Of a DNA stretch of 64,000 nucleotides, positions 17,243-25,336 are shown piece by piece. Source of the DNA: Planctomycetota bacterium (GTDB lineage Bacteria; Planctomycetota; B15-G4); the NCBI GenBank assembly GCA_021604805.1, contig BQJR01000003.1, forward strand, positions 972,574 through 1,036,573, in the 5' to 3' direction. The first letter of the stretch is position 1. The number at the start of each line of letters is the position of its first letter. A program made the position numbers and the translations under genes. The notes beneath the pieces are model-generated. The model made no database searches. It worked only from the letters and a program-made list of their open reading frames with translations, and was not told the DNA's origin.

Positions 17243-18571
17243 ATGAGCGTCGCTCCCGACAAGCCCGCACCCGCCAGCGCACCGAACTCTGTGGGCGCAC
17301 ACGACACACAGGCCGCGCCGTCGGAGGAAGCAAGGTCGTCGCCCTGCGTGCACTGCGGGTTCTGCTTGCCCGCTTGCCCGACCTACGATTTGCTCGGCAC
17401 CGAGATGGACAGCCCGCGCGGTCGCTTGCACTTGATGGACGCGCTGGAATCCGGGCGCGCGCAACCGACTCCCACGCTGCTCGGCCACCTCGACAGCTGC
17501 CTCGGTTGCCGCGCCTGCGAAAGCGCGTGTCCGTCGGGGGTGGCTTACGGCGAGCGACTCGAGACCACGCGCGCGCTCACGGTGCACGCGCCGCGCGCGG
17601 AGGGCACGACCTCGCCGTGGTTGCGGCGCGCGTTGCTCTTCGGCGCGTCGGCCCCGGCGTGGGTCGTGCACGCGGGCGTGGTGGTCACGGCGGCGGCGCA
17701 ACGTTGGCTCCCGGGCCTCACGCGCGGCATCGCGAAACGCATGGGCCCCGGCGCCGAAGCCGGGCTCGAGTTGCTCGCGCGACGGCGTCCGCGGCGCGCG
17801 CGCCTGCCGAGCCACGCCAAGCCGGATCACACGCCGAAGCGTCGCGTGGCGCTGCTGCTCGGGTGCTTGCATCGTCCGCTCTCGGCGTCGCTGCACGAAG
17901 CCACGCAACGCTTGCTGCTGCGCGCCGGCTGCGAGGTGATCGTGCCGCCACGCCAGGGTTGCTGCGGCGCACTCGCGCGACATCTCGGGGAGCTCGACAA
18001 CGCGCGCGCTCGCGTGGCCGCGCTGATGGACGACCTCGCGGCGGTCGGGCGCCTCGATCACTTGGTCGTGAACGCGGCGGGTTGCGGTGCGTCGCTGCGG
18101 GAAGCGGCGGCCTTGTGGCCCGCGGACCATCCGCGTCACGCTGAAGCGCTCTCGCTCGGCGAACGCAGCGTCGATGCGCTCGAGCTGCTCGACGAACTCG
18201 GCTTGCCGCCCGCGCGCCGCGCCGTGCCGCGTCGCGTGGCGCTGCATCACGCCTGCCATCTCGTGCACGCGCAAGGCGTGCGGGACGCGCCCGAACGGTT
18301 GCTCGCGTCGATCCCCGGCCTGCAGTTGCAAGCGCTCGCCGACGCCGACCGCTGCTGCGGCAGCGCCGGCGTCTACAACCTGCTGCAGCCGGAGCTCGCG
18401 ACCACGCTGCGCGAACAGAAGGTGCAAGCTTGTCGCGAGTCGGGCGCCGAGTTGGTCGCCGCCGCCAACCCCGGCTGCCAGTTGCAGATCGAGGCCGGCC
18501 TGGCCGCAGCGGGCCTCGGCCTCGGCAGCACACACCCGCTCGAGTTGCTCGACGAAGCGCACCGTGACTGA
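17243..18571 (+). CDS. glcF: Glycolate oxidase iron-sulfur subunit GlcF
   Basis: A 442-residue protein starting at ATG 17243, two bases after glcE, with GGGAGG nine bases upstream. Two 4Fe-4S ferredoxin motifs appear: CVHCGFCLPACPTY (Cys35, 38, 41, 45) and CLGCRACESACPSG near residues 85-98. Two CCG domains follow, at about Cys240-241 (QGCCGALARHLGE) and Cys371-372 (DRCCGSAGVYNLLQP), each with an upstream Cys/His partner (LLLGCLH, LHHACHLVHAQG). It transfers electrons from GlcD to the quinone pool. The last eight bases overlap the following radical SAM gene. Confidence 0.92.
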   Translation: MSVAPDKPAPASAPNSVGAHDTQAAPSEEARSSPCVHCGFCLPACPTYDLLGTEMDSPRGRLHLMDALESGRAQPTPTLLGHLDSCLGCRACESACPSGVAYGERLETTRALTVHAPRAEGTTSPWLRRALLFGASAPAWVVHAGVVVTAAAQRWLPGLTRGIAKRMGPGAEAGLELLARRRPRRARLPSHAKPDHTPKRRVALLLGCLHRPLSASLHEATQRLLLRAGCEVIVPPRQGCCGALARHLGELDNARARVAALMDDLAAVGRLDHLVVNAAGCGASLREAAALWPADHPRHAEALSLGERSVDALELLDELGLPPARRAVPRRVALHHACHLVHAQGVRDAPERLLASIPGLQLQALADADRCCGSAGVYNLLQPELATTLREQKVQACRESGAELVAAANPGCQLQIEAGLAAAGLGLGSTHPLELLDEAHRD

Positions 18572-19421
18572 GCGCACCGAAGTCCGCTCGATCCTCACGC
18601 GCAGCTCCGGCTACTTGCGCTCGGTGTGCAGTCACTCGCTGCAACCCTATCGCGGCTGCAGCTACGGCAACTCGCTGTGCGGCGTGGCCTGCTACGTGCA
18701 ACACAATCGTTGGCTGACGCGCGGCGAAGCCTGGGGCAGCTTCCTCGAAGCACGCGACAACGCCGCCGCGGTCTACCTGGAGCAAGTGACGCGCGAGCGC
18801 AAGTGGGCACGCGAGCGACGCGACGGCTTCGTGATCTTCATGAGCTCGTCCACGGATCCCTTCGTGCCGCAGGAGGCTGCGCTCGGGATCACCGCGAGCG
18901 TGCTGCGTGCCATGCAGAGCGAACCGCCCGACACGCTGATCGTGCAGACGCACAGCCCGCGCGTGCTCGGCGCGCTGGATGAACTCCTTGCTCTCGCACG
19001 CTGCTGCGAGCTGCGCGTGCACCTCTCGATCGAGACCGACCGCGAGCGCCTGCCGGGTCTGCCCGCGCCGGCGTCGAGCGTGGCCTCGCGCTTGGACGCA
19101 GCCGCCGCCTTGCGCAACGCCGGCCTGCGCACGGTGATCACCGTGTCGCCGATGCTGCCGCTGCACGACGCGACACGCTTCCTCACCCGCTGCAGTGAAG
19201 TCGCCGACGCGATCGTTTTCGATCACTTCATCGGTGGCGACGGCAGCCCCGGCGGCGAACGTACCCTGCGCACGGCGCTGCCCGCCGCCATGGAAGCGCT
19301 CGAGCCGGGCAGCTCCACGTTGGCCTGGCGCAACGCGATCGTGGCGCAGGCGCGCGCGCTCTTGCCCGGGCGCGTGGGCGTGGGGCAAGACGGTTTCGCC
19401 GGACGCATGCTCCCGGGCTAG
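18564..19421 (+). CDS. Radical SAM protein of the SPL-like type with unusual cysteine spacing
   Basis: A 285-residue protein from GTG 18564, overlapping glcF by eight bases. The N-terminus has SLQPYRGCSYGNSLCGVACY, comparable to the 'NPYRGCxxxCxYCY' cluster motif of spore-photoproduct-lyase-like radical SAM proteins, but the cysteines are spaced Cx6Cx3C instead of Cx3Cx2C. The following IFMSSSTDPFVPQEAALG and VHLSIETDRE match the TDPxxP and S-I-T/E-T-D segments of that family. The family is largely uncharacterised and often annotated as spore photoproduct lyase even in non-sporulating bacteria. The overlap with glcF indicates co-transcription; whether it is functionally tied to glycolate oxidation is unknown. 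Confidence 0.75.
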   Translation: MTERTEVRSILTRSSGYLRSVCSHSLQPYRGCSYGNSLCGVACYVQHNRWLTRGEAWGSFLEARDNAAAVYLEQVTRERKWARERRDGFVIFMSSSTDPFVPQEAALGITASVLRAMQSEPPDTLIVQTHSPRVLGALDELLALARCCELRVHLSIETDRERLPGLPAPASSVASRLDAAAALRNAGLRTVITVSPMLPLHDATRFLTRCSEVADAIVFDHFIGGDGSPGGERTLRTALPAAMEALEPGSSTLAWRNAIVAQARALLPGRVGVGQDGFAGRMLPG

Positions 19422-19487
19422 CGCGGGGCGGCGACCGCGCGCGCAGCACGCTTGCGAAAGGCACCCGTGACGCGCGCCCCCCAGCGC

Positions 19488-20900
19488 TCAGCCGTCGTCC
19501 TCGCCGAGGTAACCCATGGCGCGCAGGCTCGCGGCCTGGGCTTCGTCGAGTTCCACCGAGGCGCGGCCGAGCTCGAGAGCGGCGCGGCGCGCGTCGCGGC
19601 CATCGCGCCACGTGTGCAGGGTGTCGCTGAAACGTTCGAGTTCCGCAGGGCGCTCGGCACCGAGATCGTGTTGCGCGGCCGGATCCGCCTCGAGGTCGAA
19701 GAGCTCCGTGGCGCGCTCGGGATCCGCGTGCAGCAACAAGTCGTCGCTGCGCACGGCGAGCAGACCGTGCTCGCGCTTGGCACGGTCGGCAAAGAGCAGA
19801 GCGCGCCGCGACGCGAGGCCCTGGCCCGCGCGCGCACGCAACAACACCGACTCGCCCTCGGCGTCGGGCAGCGCCGGCAAACCGAGCGCGTGCACGAGCG
19901 TGGGCGTGAGGTCGATGCCGCGCATCAAGCCCGGCACACGCAGGCCGGCGGGCAGGCCGTCGGGCCAACTCATCACGAGCGGGACGTGCGTGAGTTCGGC
20001 GTGCAGGTTGCGATGGCCGTGACCGTGCGTGCGGTGATCCCAGAACTCCTCACCGTGATCGCTGACCACCACGAGCAGCGTGTTGTCGAACAGATCGCGC
20101 GCGCGCAGCCCGGCGACGAGCGCGCCGAGTTGCGTGTCGCTGTAGCGGATCTCGCCGTCGTAGAGATCGATCAGTTGACGACGATCGGCGGCGCTGAAGC
20201 CGCGGCGCTCCTCGAAGGCTGCGTCGAGTTGAGTGAGAGACCCGTCTTGAGGGCCCGCATAGGTCGGATCCGTGTAGGCGACTTCGCCGACGTGCGCTTC
20301 GTAGGGCGCGTGCGGGTCCACCGAGTGCAGCGACAGGAAGAAGGGCGCCGCCGCGCGCGTGTCGATCCAGTCGAGCGCGGCAGCCACCACGCGGTCGGCG
20401 TCGAACTCCGGCCCCGAGCGACGCGTGCGCACCGTGAAGTCGAGGTCGGCGTCGAGCTCCACGTACTCGCCGAAGCCTTTGTCGAAGCCGAAGTGCGACG
20501 CGGTGGCGGCCGTGATCGTGAAGCCCGCCGTGCGCCAACCGTGGAAGCGCAACCATTCGGGCAGCAGCGTGAGGCCCTCGGGGATCGTGGAGCTGTAATC
20601 GCTCTCGAAGATCGGCGGCGCGCGCCCGCTGAGCAGCGACACCACCGAAGGCTGGGTCCAGTTGCTGTTCACGTGGGCGTTCTCGAACAGCACACCTTGC
20701 GCGGCGAGCGCGTCGAGCTGCGGCGAGGTGTCACGCTCGTAGCCGTAACACGAGAGGTGATCGGCGCGCAGCGTGTCGACCAACCACACGATCACGTTGG
20801 GCGGGCGACGCGCGGCTCGCTCCTGCGTCGGCCCGCAAGCCACGAGCGACGTGCACAGCACGAGGGCCGCGCCCCATCCGCCGAGCGCCGCGCGTGACAC
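19488..20900 (-). CDS. Sulfatase-fold lipoprotein with Thr in the nucleophile position
   Basis: Started at GTG 20900, the 470-residue product begins with a good lipoprotein signal (VSRAALGGWGAALVLCTSLVAC). A GTG at 20951 is also possible and neither has a clear ribosome site. The alkaline-phosphatase/sulfatase fold shows VIVWLVDTLRADHLSCYGY (metal Asp), VVVSDHGEEFWDH and a His-rich GHGHRNLHAELTHVPLVM. Where sulfatases carry C/S-x-P/A-x-R for formylglycine, this has NWTQPSVVSLLSGR, i.e. Thr with no Arg. Known Thr-nucleophile members of the superfamily are phosphotransferases (LtaS, EptA/MCR), so a phospho- rather than sulfo-substrate is plausible. The C-terminus ends LRAMGYLGEDDG. It is the last gene of the sigma-factor operon. 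Confidence 0.75.
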   Translation of the reverse strand: MSRAALGGWGAALVLCTSLVACGPTQERAARRPPNVIVWLVDTLRADHLSCYGYERDTSPQLDALAAQGVLFENAHVNSNWTQPSVVSLLSGRAPPIFESDYSSTIPEGLTLLPEWLRFHGWRTAGFTITAATASHFGFDKGFGEYVELDADLDFTVRTRRSGPEFDADRVVAAALDWIDTRAAAPFFLSLHSVDPHAPYEAHVGEVAYTDPTYAGPQDGSLTQLDAAFEERRGFSAADRRQLIDLYDGEIRYSDTQLGALVAGLRARDLFDNTLLVVVSDHGEEFWDHRTHGHGHRNLHAELTHVPLVMSWPDGLPAGLRVPGLMRGIDLTPTLVHALGLPALPDAEGESVLLRARAGQGLASRRALLFADRAKREHGLLAVRSDDLLLHADPERATELFDLEADPAAQHDLGAERPAELERFSDTLHTWRDGRDARRAALELGRASVELDEAQAASLRAMGYLGEDDG

Positions 20901-20961
20901 GGCACACCGCGGAACGCTCAGCCTGCGAAGGGGCTCGCCGCTGCCGGCCACCGCGCGCAAC

Positions 20962-22206
20962 TCAGGCGCCTTCGTCGAGCAACTCTTCGACGAGCGCTTC
21001 GAAGCTCGCCTTGAGTTGCGTGTACGACTCACCCGTGGCGGGCCCCGAGAAGCCCTGGTAGACCGCGCGCACGCTGCCGTCGGCGCGCACGAAGAGCGTG
21101 GTCGGGTAACTGTTCAGCGCTTCCAGGAAGGGCAACGCCTTCACGGCCTCCGACTTGCGCGAGATGCCAGCCAGGAGCAGCGGCCACTCGGCGCCGTGCA
21201 GGTCGGCGTAGCGTTGCACTTGCTCGGCGGCGCGCGCCGGATCACTGGTGAACTCGAAGGCCAGCCCCACGATCGACAAGCCGCGGTCGGCGTAGCGCGC
21301 GTGCAGCTCGGCCAGGAAGTCCGACGCGTCGTGACAGTTGGGGCACCAGCTGCCGAACACTTGCACGATACGCGCCTTGCCGGCGAAGTCCGCGTCGCCG
21401 AGGGTGCGCAGCGTGCCGCTGAGGTCGGGGAAGCTGAGCGCGTTCACGTTGGCCGACTTGTCCCAGCGCGTGAGGCCGAAGCCGTCAGGGAGTTCCATGT
21501 CGGGATCGCGCACGGCGGTGAAGGTCTCGTGGTGCGAGTCGCGCGACCAGAAGTCGCCCTTCAAGCTGCCGTCTGCCTGCACGCTGCCGGTGAACAAGAA
21601 GGCGTGCGAGCCGTCGAACACGGAGAGCTCGAAGTGCCCGCCGAGTTGACGCCCCGCCAAGTAGCGGTAGTCACCCGTGGTCGTGATGAAGGTGCCGAGC
21701 AAGCGCCCCTTCACCGTGCCGAACACGCCCACGGCGGGTTGGTCGTCGGTCTCGAAGTCCACGCGCCAGCGGCCGTCGAGTGGGTTGCCGTTGGCGCGCG
21801 AGAGCTGGCGCGGCGGCCTGATCTGCGTGGCCATGACAGGCATCACGGTTTCGGTGTCGCCTGCGCTGAGACGTCGCCACTCGCCGTGCAGCTCGTCGCC
21901 GTTCCGGTCGCGGCGCTCGAGGATCAAGGTCGACGCGTAGTGCGTGATGTGCAGTTCCAGGCGTCGACCGTTCCACAGCGCGCGCGGCACGGCGACACGT
22001 TCGCCACCGTTCACGATGAAGGCCTCGACCTCTGCGCCGCTCGACGCGCCCGTGTTGTCCGGCGCTTCGATCTCGATCAGGAACGGGAGCTTGCCGCCGG
22101 GTGACACCACGTGCGCGTGCCAGGTCTGCATCGCGGTGGACTCATCGGCGGCAGCGCCGAGCGGGGCGATCGTCATCAGGCACAGTCCGAGGAGGAGGGC
22201 GTTCAT
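20962..22206 (-). CDS. TlpA-type thioredoxin with large N-terminal beta domain
   Basis: A 414-residue exported protein (signal peptide about residues 1-20, MNALLLGLCLMTIAPLGAAA). Residues about 20-260 form a beta-rich region resembling the lipocalin-like domain fused to some TlpA proteins (HVVSPGGKLPFLIEIEAPDN, GRLLGTFITTTGDYRYLAG). The C-terminal thioredoxin domain carries CPNC in VQVFGSWCPNCHDASDFL, followed by VGLAFEFTSDP and a cis-Pro loop (LNSYPTTLFVRADGSVRAVY). Likely a periplasmic disulfide reductase for cytochrome maturation or repair. Its ATG overlaps the anti-sigma stop (ATGA), so it is translated with the sigma/anti-sigma pair. Confidence 0.85.
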   Translation of the reverse strand: MNALLLGLCLMTIAPLGAAADESTAMQTWHAHVVSPGGKLPFLIEIEAPDNTGASSGAEVEAFIVNGGERVAVPRALWNGRRLELHITHYASTLILERRDRNGDELHGEWRRLSAGDTETVMPVMATQIRPPRQLSRANGNPLDGRWRVDFETDDQPAVGVFGTVKGRLLGTFITTTGDYRYLAGRQLGGHFELSVFDGSHAFLFTGSVQADGSLKGDFWSRDSHHETFTAVRDPDMELPDGFGLTRWDKSANVNALSFPDLSGTLRTLGDADFAGKARIVQVFGSWCPNCHDASDFLAELHARYADRGLSIVGLAFEFTSDPARAAEQVQRYADLHGAEWPLLLAGISRKSEAVKALPFLEALNSYPTTLFVRADGSVRAVYQGFSGPATGESYTQLKASFEALVEELLDEGA

Positions 22207-22496
22207 GCGCCGTCGCCCGGAGGCGAGGCCTTACGACGCGCGGCGAGCACGGCCTGCACCAACTCGTCGGGCAGCGGCGGATGCACTTCGGCGGCGTCGG
22301 TCGACTCGGACGCAGCGTCGCCGCAAGGATCGAAAGCCGTGCGCCCCAGTTCGACGGTCTTGCGATACGAGTCCACGTAGTTGTTGCAGCAGGAACAGGC
22401 CGCGATGTGGTGCTCGAAACGCTCGTTCACGGCGGGCTCGAGTTCACCGTCGAGCCAAGTCATCAGGAAGTCGTGGATCTCGCGGCAGGTGGTCAT
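22203..22496 (-). CDS. Anti-sigma factor with zinc finger (zf-HC2 / ZAS type)
   Basis: A 97-residue protein: MTTCREIHDFLMTWLDGELE at the start and FEHHIAACSCCNNYVDSYRK, giving the Hx3Cx2C zinc site of the ZAS anti-sigma family. The C-terminal part is short and has no membrane helix, so it should act as a soluble, possibly redox-sensing, anti-sigma factor. ATGA overlaps on both sides (with the sigma factor upstream and the TlpA gene downstream) show strict co-translation. Family role: holds the cognate ECF sigma factor inactive until a signal, often disulfide stress, changes the zinc site. A thioredoxin gene directly downstream fits a redox theme. Confidence 0.85.
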   Translation of the reverse strand: MTTCREIHDFLMTWLDGELEPAVNERFEHHIAACSCCNNYVDSYRKTVELGRTAFDPCGDAASESTDAAEVHPPLPDELVQAVLAARRKASPPGDGA

Positions 22497-23104
22497 GCGC
22501 TCACCTCCTTGCTGAAGTGCGGCTCGAGGATCTCGCGCAACGCTTGTCGGGCGCGGTGCAGCCGAGTTTTGGTGGCGTTGATCGACAAGCCCATGAGCTC
22601 GGCGGTCTCGGCCGTGTCGAGCTGCTCGATGTCGCGGAGCAAGAGCACGTTACGGTAACTGTCGGGCAGGCGGTCGATGGCGGCGCGCACGGCGGCGCGG
22701 GTTTCGCCCACCGACACCACGTCGGCGCCGCTCTCGGTCCATTCCGGCACGAGCCGATCGCGGTGGCCGTCATCGCCGTAGCGCGGCAGGAGGTCTTCCA
22801 AGTTCACCTCGTGCGTGCGCTTCTGCTTGCGCAGCTTCATGAGCGACGCGTTCACCGTGATGCGGTGCAACCAAGTGGTGAGCTTGGCGTTGCCCTCGAA
22901 GCGATCGAGGTTCTTGAACGCCTGCAGGAAGGCGTCTTGCACCGCATCCTCGGCATCCTGATCCGCGCGCAGGAAGCGCCGCGCCACGGCCAACATGCGC
23001 GGGCCCGCGAGCTGCATCAGGTCGGCGTAGGCGCGTTCCTCCCCCGCACGCAGGCGTGCAAGCAAGGCCACTTGGTCGGGTTCTTGCTCAGTCTCAGGCG
23101 ACAT
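22493..23104 (-). CDS. ECF-family RNA polymerase sigma factor
   Basis: A 203-residue protein from ATG 23104 (MSPETEQEPDQVALLARLRA). Region 2 is DLMQLAGPRMLAVARRFLRA followed by DAEDAVQDAFLQAFKNLDRF and the -10-binding TWLHRITVNASLMKLRKQKR. Region 4 is LPDSYRNVLLLRDIEQLDTA with a helix-turn-helix (ETAELMGLSINATKTRLHRA). It recruits RNA polymerase to a stress regulon that probably includes its own operon. TATCCT ends seven bases before the ATG, giving a leaderless message. It lies 31 bases after the M3 peptidase stop and overlaps the anti-sigma gene by ATGA. An upstream in-frame ATG at 23155 lies inside the peptidase gene and is not preferred. Confidence 0.9.
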   Translation of the reverse strand: MSPETEQEPDQVALLARLRAGEERAYADLMQLAGPRMLAVARRFLRADQDAEDAVQDAFLQAFKNLDRFEGNAKLTTWLHRITVNASLMKLRKQKRTHEVNLEDLLPRYGDDGHRDRLVPEWTESGADVVSVGETRAAVRAAIDRLPDSYRNVLLLRDIEQLDTAETAELMGLSINATKTRLHRARQALREILEPHFSKEVSA

Positions 23105-23111
23105 GCCGCGC

Positions 23112-23117
23112 AGGATA
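23112..23117 (-). promoter_or_regulatory. Candidate -10 element TATCCT, leaderless start of the sigma gene
   Basis: GTTATCCTGCGCGGC precedes the ATG directly. The hexamer ends seven bases from the start codon, and the sequence closely resembles GTTACCCTGCGCGG before the sulfatase gene at 60932. Confidence 0.45.
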
Positions 23118-23135
23118 ACAGGAGCCGAGCAGGCT

Positions 23136-25169
23136 TTATGCGTCGGTGCCTTCACCCTCGAGCCAGCGCTGGAAGGCCTCGAAGGACGACGGTCGCCCGA
23201 GGAACTCCTCCACCAGCTGCGCCGCCGGCTTGGAGCCGCCGGGACCGAGCACCTTGGCGCGGAAGTCGCGCGCGGTGTCGGGGTTCAGCACGCCCTCGAC
23301 TTCGAAACGACTGAACATGTCTTTCGCGATGACCTCGGACCACTTGTAGGTGTAGTAGATCGCGGAGTAGCCGTTGAGGTGGCCGAAGTTGCACTGGAAG
23401 TGCGTGCCGTCCACGTAGGGATGCGGGCTGTACTTGGCCTGCATCTCCTTCACGAGCGCGGTGGTGTCGAGCGCGTCGGGATCCTGGTCGTAGCAGTTGA
23501 GTGAGAGCGCGGCGTAGAAGAGTTGCTGCGCCGTACCCGAGCCCTTGCCGAACTCGGAGCTCGCGCGGATCTTGTCGACCATCGCGGTGGGGATCGGTTC
23601 GTTCGTCTCGTGATGCAGCGCGAAGGACTGCAACACGCGCGGATCGACGAGCCACTCTTCGAGGATCTGCGAGGGCGCCTCCACGAAGTCCCACTCGTTG
23701 CTGATGCCCGCGTTGCGCGACCAGCGACCAGTGCCGGCGAACAGGTGGTGGATCAGGTGACCGAACTCGTGGAAGAACGTGTTGACCTGCCCGAACTCCA
23801 TCAGCCCCAGGCCGTCGGCGGCGGGGTTCGGGAAGTTGCACACGAGCGTGGCTTGCGGGTACTGCACGTCGGCCAGGCCTTCGCGGTACGGGAAGCAGGC
23901 GGCGTGACCGTACTTGCCGCTCTCGGGGCGCGGGTGCATGTCGAGGTAGAAGCGCCCGACGAGACCGTTCTCGTCGCTCATGTCCCAAGCTGACACGTCT
24001 TCGTGCCAGAGCTCGAGGCCTTCGACCTGCTCGAAGCTCACACCGAAGAGTTGCGTGCAGAGATCGAACAAGCCTTCGCGCACGCGTTCGTAGGCGAAGT
24101 AGGGCAGCGCGTCGCGGGCGTCGAAGGCGTAGACCGTCTCGAGCACCTTGTTGTTCCAGTAACTCTTCTCCCACTCTTCGATGGTCGTGGCCTCGGGATG
24201 CACCGCGCGCTTGGCGGCGAGCAACATGCCCAGGTCGCGCTCGGCGGCGGCGCGTCCGGCCACGGCGATCTTGTCGAGGAAGGTCTGCGCGGCTTCGGCC
24301 GAGCCGATCATCTTGTCTTCGGTGACGTAGGCGGCCCAGTTGGGGTAGCCGAGCAGCGTGGCGAGTTCGTGCCGCGTGGCGATGAGTCGGTCGAGCACTT
24401 CGAGGTTCTGCGGGTAGGCGCGGTTGGCGTACTCGGCGTGCATCGCGCGGCGCAGGTCTTCGCGCACGGCGTAGGTCATGAAGGGCACGTAGTCGGGGTA
24501 GGTCGTGTTGATCGTGATCGTGCCGTCGTCGTTGGCGGGGTGGCCGGCGATGTAGCTGTCGGGCAGGCCCGTGAGCACGTCATCGCCCGAGAAGTGCAAC
24601 TCGCGCACGTCGTCGGAGATGTTGCGCGAGAACTCCTGACCGATGAGCGTGAGTTGCTTGTTGAGTTCGGACACCTTGGCGCGCACTTCTTCGCTCTGGT
24701 CCACGCCGCTGCGACGGTAATCACGCAGGTCTTTCTCGATGGCGTAGCGCGTGGCCTCGTCGAGGCCGTCGAGCGGGATGGCGGCGAGCGCGGCGTAGAG
24801 GTCGGCGTCGAGACTCAACTCGGTGGCGAGCGCGGAGATCTCACGCTCGGCTTGCCGCGCGACTTCTTTCACGGCCTGGTCTGGGTGCACCTCGCTGAAC
24901 AACCCGCACTCGTTGGCGGCCGTGCCGAGCACACCGGTCATGCGATCGATGAGCGTGTAGGTGTTCTCCACGGTGCGCGCGCCTTCCACGGCGAGCACCG
25001 CTTCGCGCAGGCGCTGAACGTTCGCGAGGTTTGCGTGCGTGTCGACCGCGAGCTGATACGCGCTGCGGTCGAGCGACGTGGCGTTCAGCTTGGCGAGCGC
25101 CGAGTCAGAGGGAGCGGCGGGGACGAGCGCCAAGCAGGCGGACACGGTGAGCAACAAACCGGCGAGCAT
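23136..25169 (-). CDS. M3-family oligopeptidase (thimet-type), predicted lipoprotein
   Basis: A 677-residue protein from ATG 25169, which has AGGAG eight bases upstream. The N-terminus MLAGLLLTVSACLAL contains a lipobox-like VSAC. The zinc-metallopeptidase motif HEFGH is in VNTFFHEFGHLIHHLFAG, with the distal ligand region NEWDFVEAPSQILEEWL about 25 residues on. The M3 C-terminal helices are present (HFQCNFGHLNGYSAIYYTYK). It cleaves short peptides. Exported M3 enzymes are known in planctomycete-type genomes and would degrade peptides outside the cytoplasm. It leads the operon running into the sigma factor, so it may be read both from its own promoter and as part of the regulon. Confidence 0.88.
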   Translation of the reverse strand: MLAGLLLTVSACLALVPAAPSDSALAKLNATSLDRSAYQLAVDTHANLANVQRLREAVLAVEGARTVENTYTLIDRMTGVLGTAANECGLFSEVHPDQAVKEVARQAEREISALATELSLDADLYAALAAIPLDGLDEATRYAIEKDLRDYRRSGVDQSEEVRAKVSELNKQLTLIGQEFSRNISDDVRELHFSGDDVLTGLPDSYIAGHPANDDGTITINTTYPDYVPFMTYAVREDLRRAMHAEYANRAYPQNLEVLDRLIATRHELATLLGYPNWAAYVTEDKMIGSAEAAQTFLDKIAVAGRAAAERDLGMLLAAKRAVHPEATTIEEWEKSYWNNKVLETVYAFDARDALPYFAYERVREGLFDLCTQLFGVSFEQVEGLELWHEDVSAWDMSDENGLVGRFYLDMHPRPESGKYGHAACFPYREGLADVQYPQATLVCNFPNPAADGLGLMEFGQVNTFFHEFGHLIHHLFAGTGRWSRNAGISNEWDFVEAPSQILEEWLVDPRVLQSFALHHETNEPIPTAMVDKIRASSEFGKGSGTAQQLFYAALSLNCYDQDPDALDTTALVKEMQAKYSPHPYVDGTHFQCNFGHLNGYSAIYYTYKWSEVIAKDMFSRFEVEGVLNPDTARDFRAKVLGPGGSKPAAQLVEEFLGRPSSFEAFQRWLEGEGTDA

Positions 25170-25201
25170 CGCGGGACTCCTGGGAAACAGCGGGGCGGGA
25201 C

Positions 25202-25207
25202 AGCCTA
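25202..25207 (-). promoter_or_regulatory. Candidate -10 element TAGGCT for the M3 peptidase operon
   Basis: GCTAGGCT lies 32 bases before ATG 25169, the same distance as the TAGACT elements at 4529 and 62472. Confidence 0.35.
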
Positions 25208-25336
25208 GCAAGCCGCAGCCAAGAGAGCCTGGGGATCAGCGAATCGCCATCCCTCCGACAGCCCCGCCCCCCCCGGGTGCACTCGTGAGGACGCCACCGT
25301 CTTGTTGAGTCGCCCCGTGGCGCGCCCCGCCAGCCC

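Noticed and set aside
16970..19388. Two long minus-strand frames over glcE/glcF and the radical SAM gene
   Set aside because: The plus-strand genes carry complete 4Fe-4S, CCG and radical SAM motifs. The minus frames have none.
19488..20900. Calling this a classical sulfatase
   Set aside because: The formylglycine-forming C/S-x-P/A-x-R motif is missing; Thr stands there instead.
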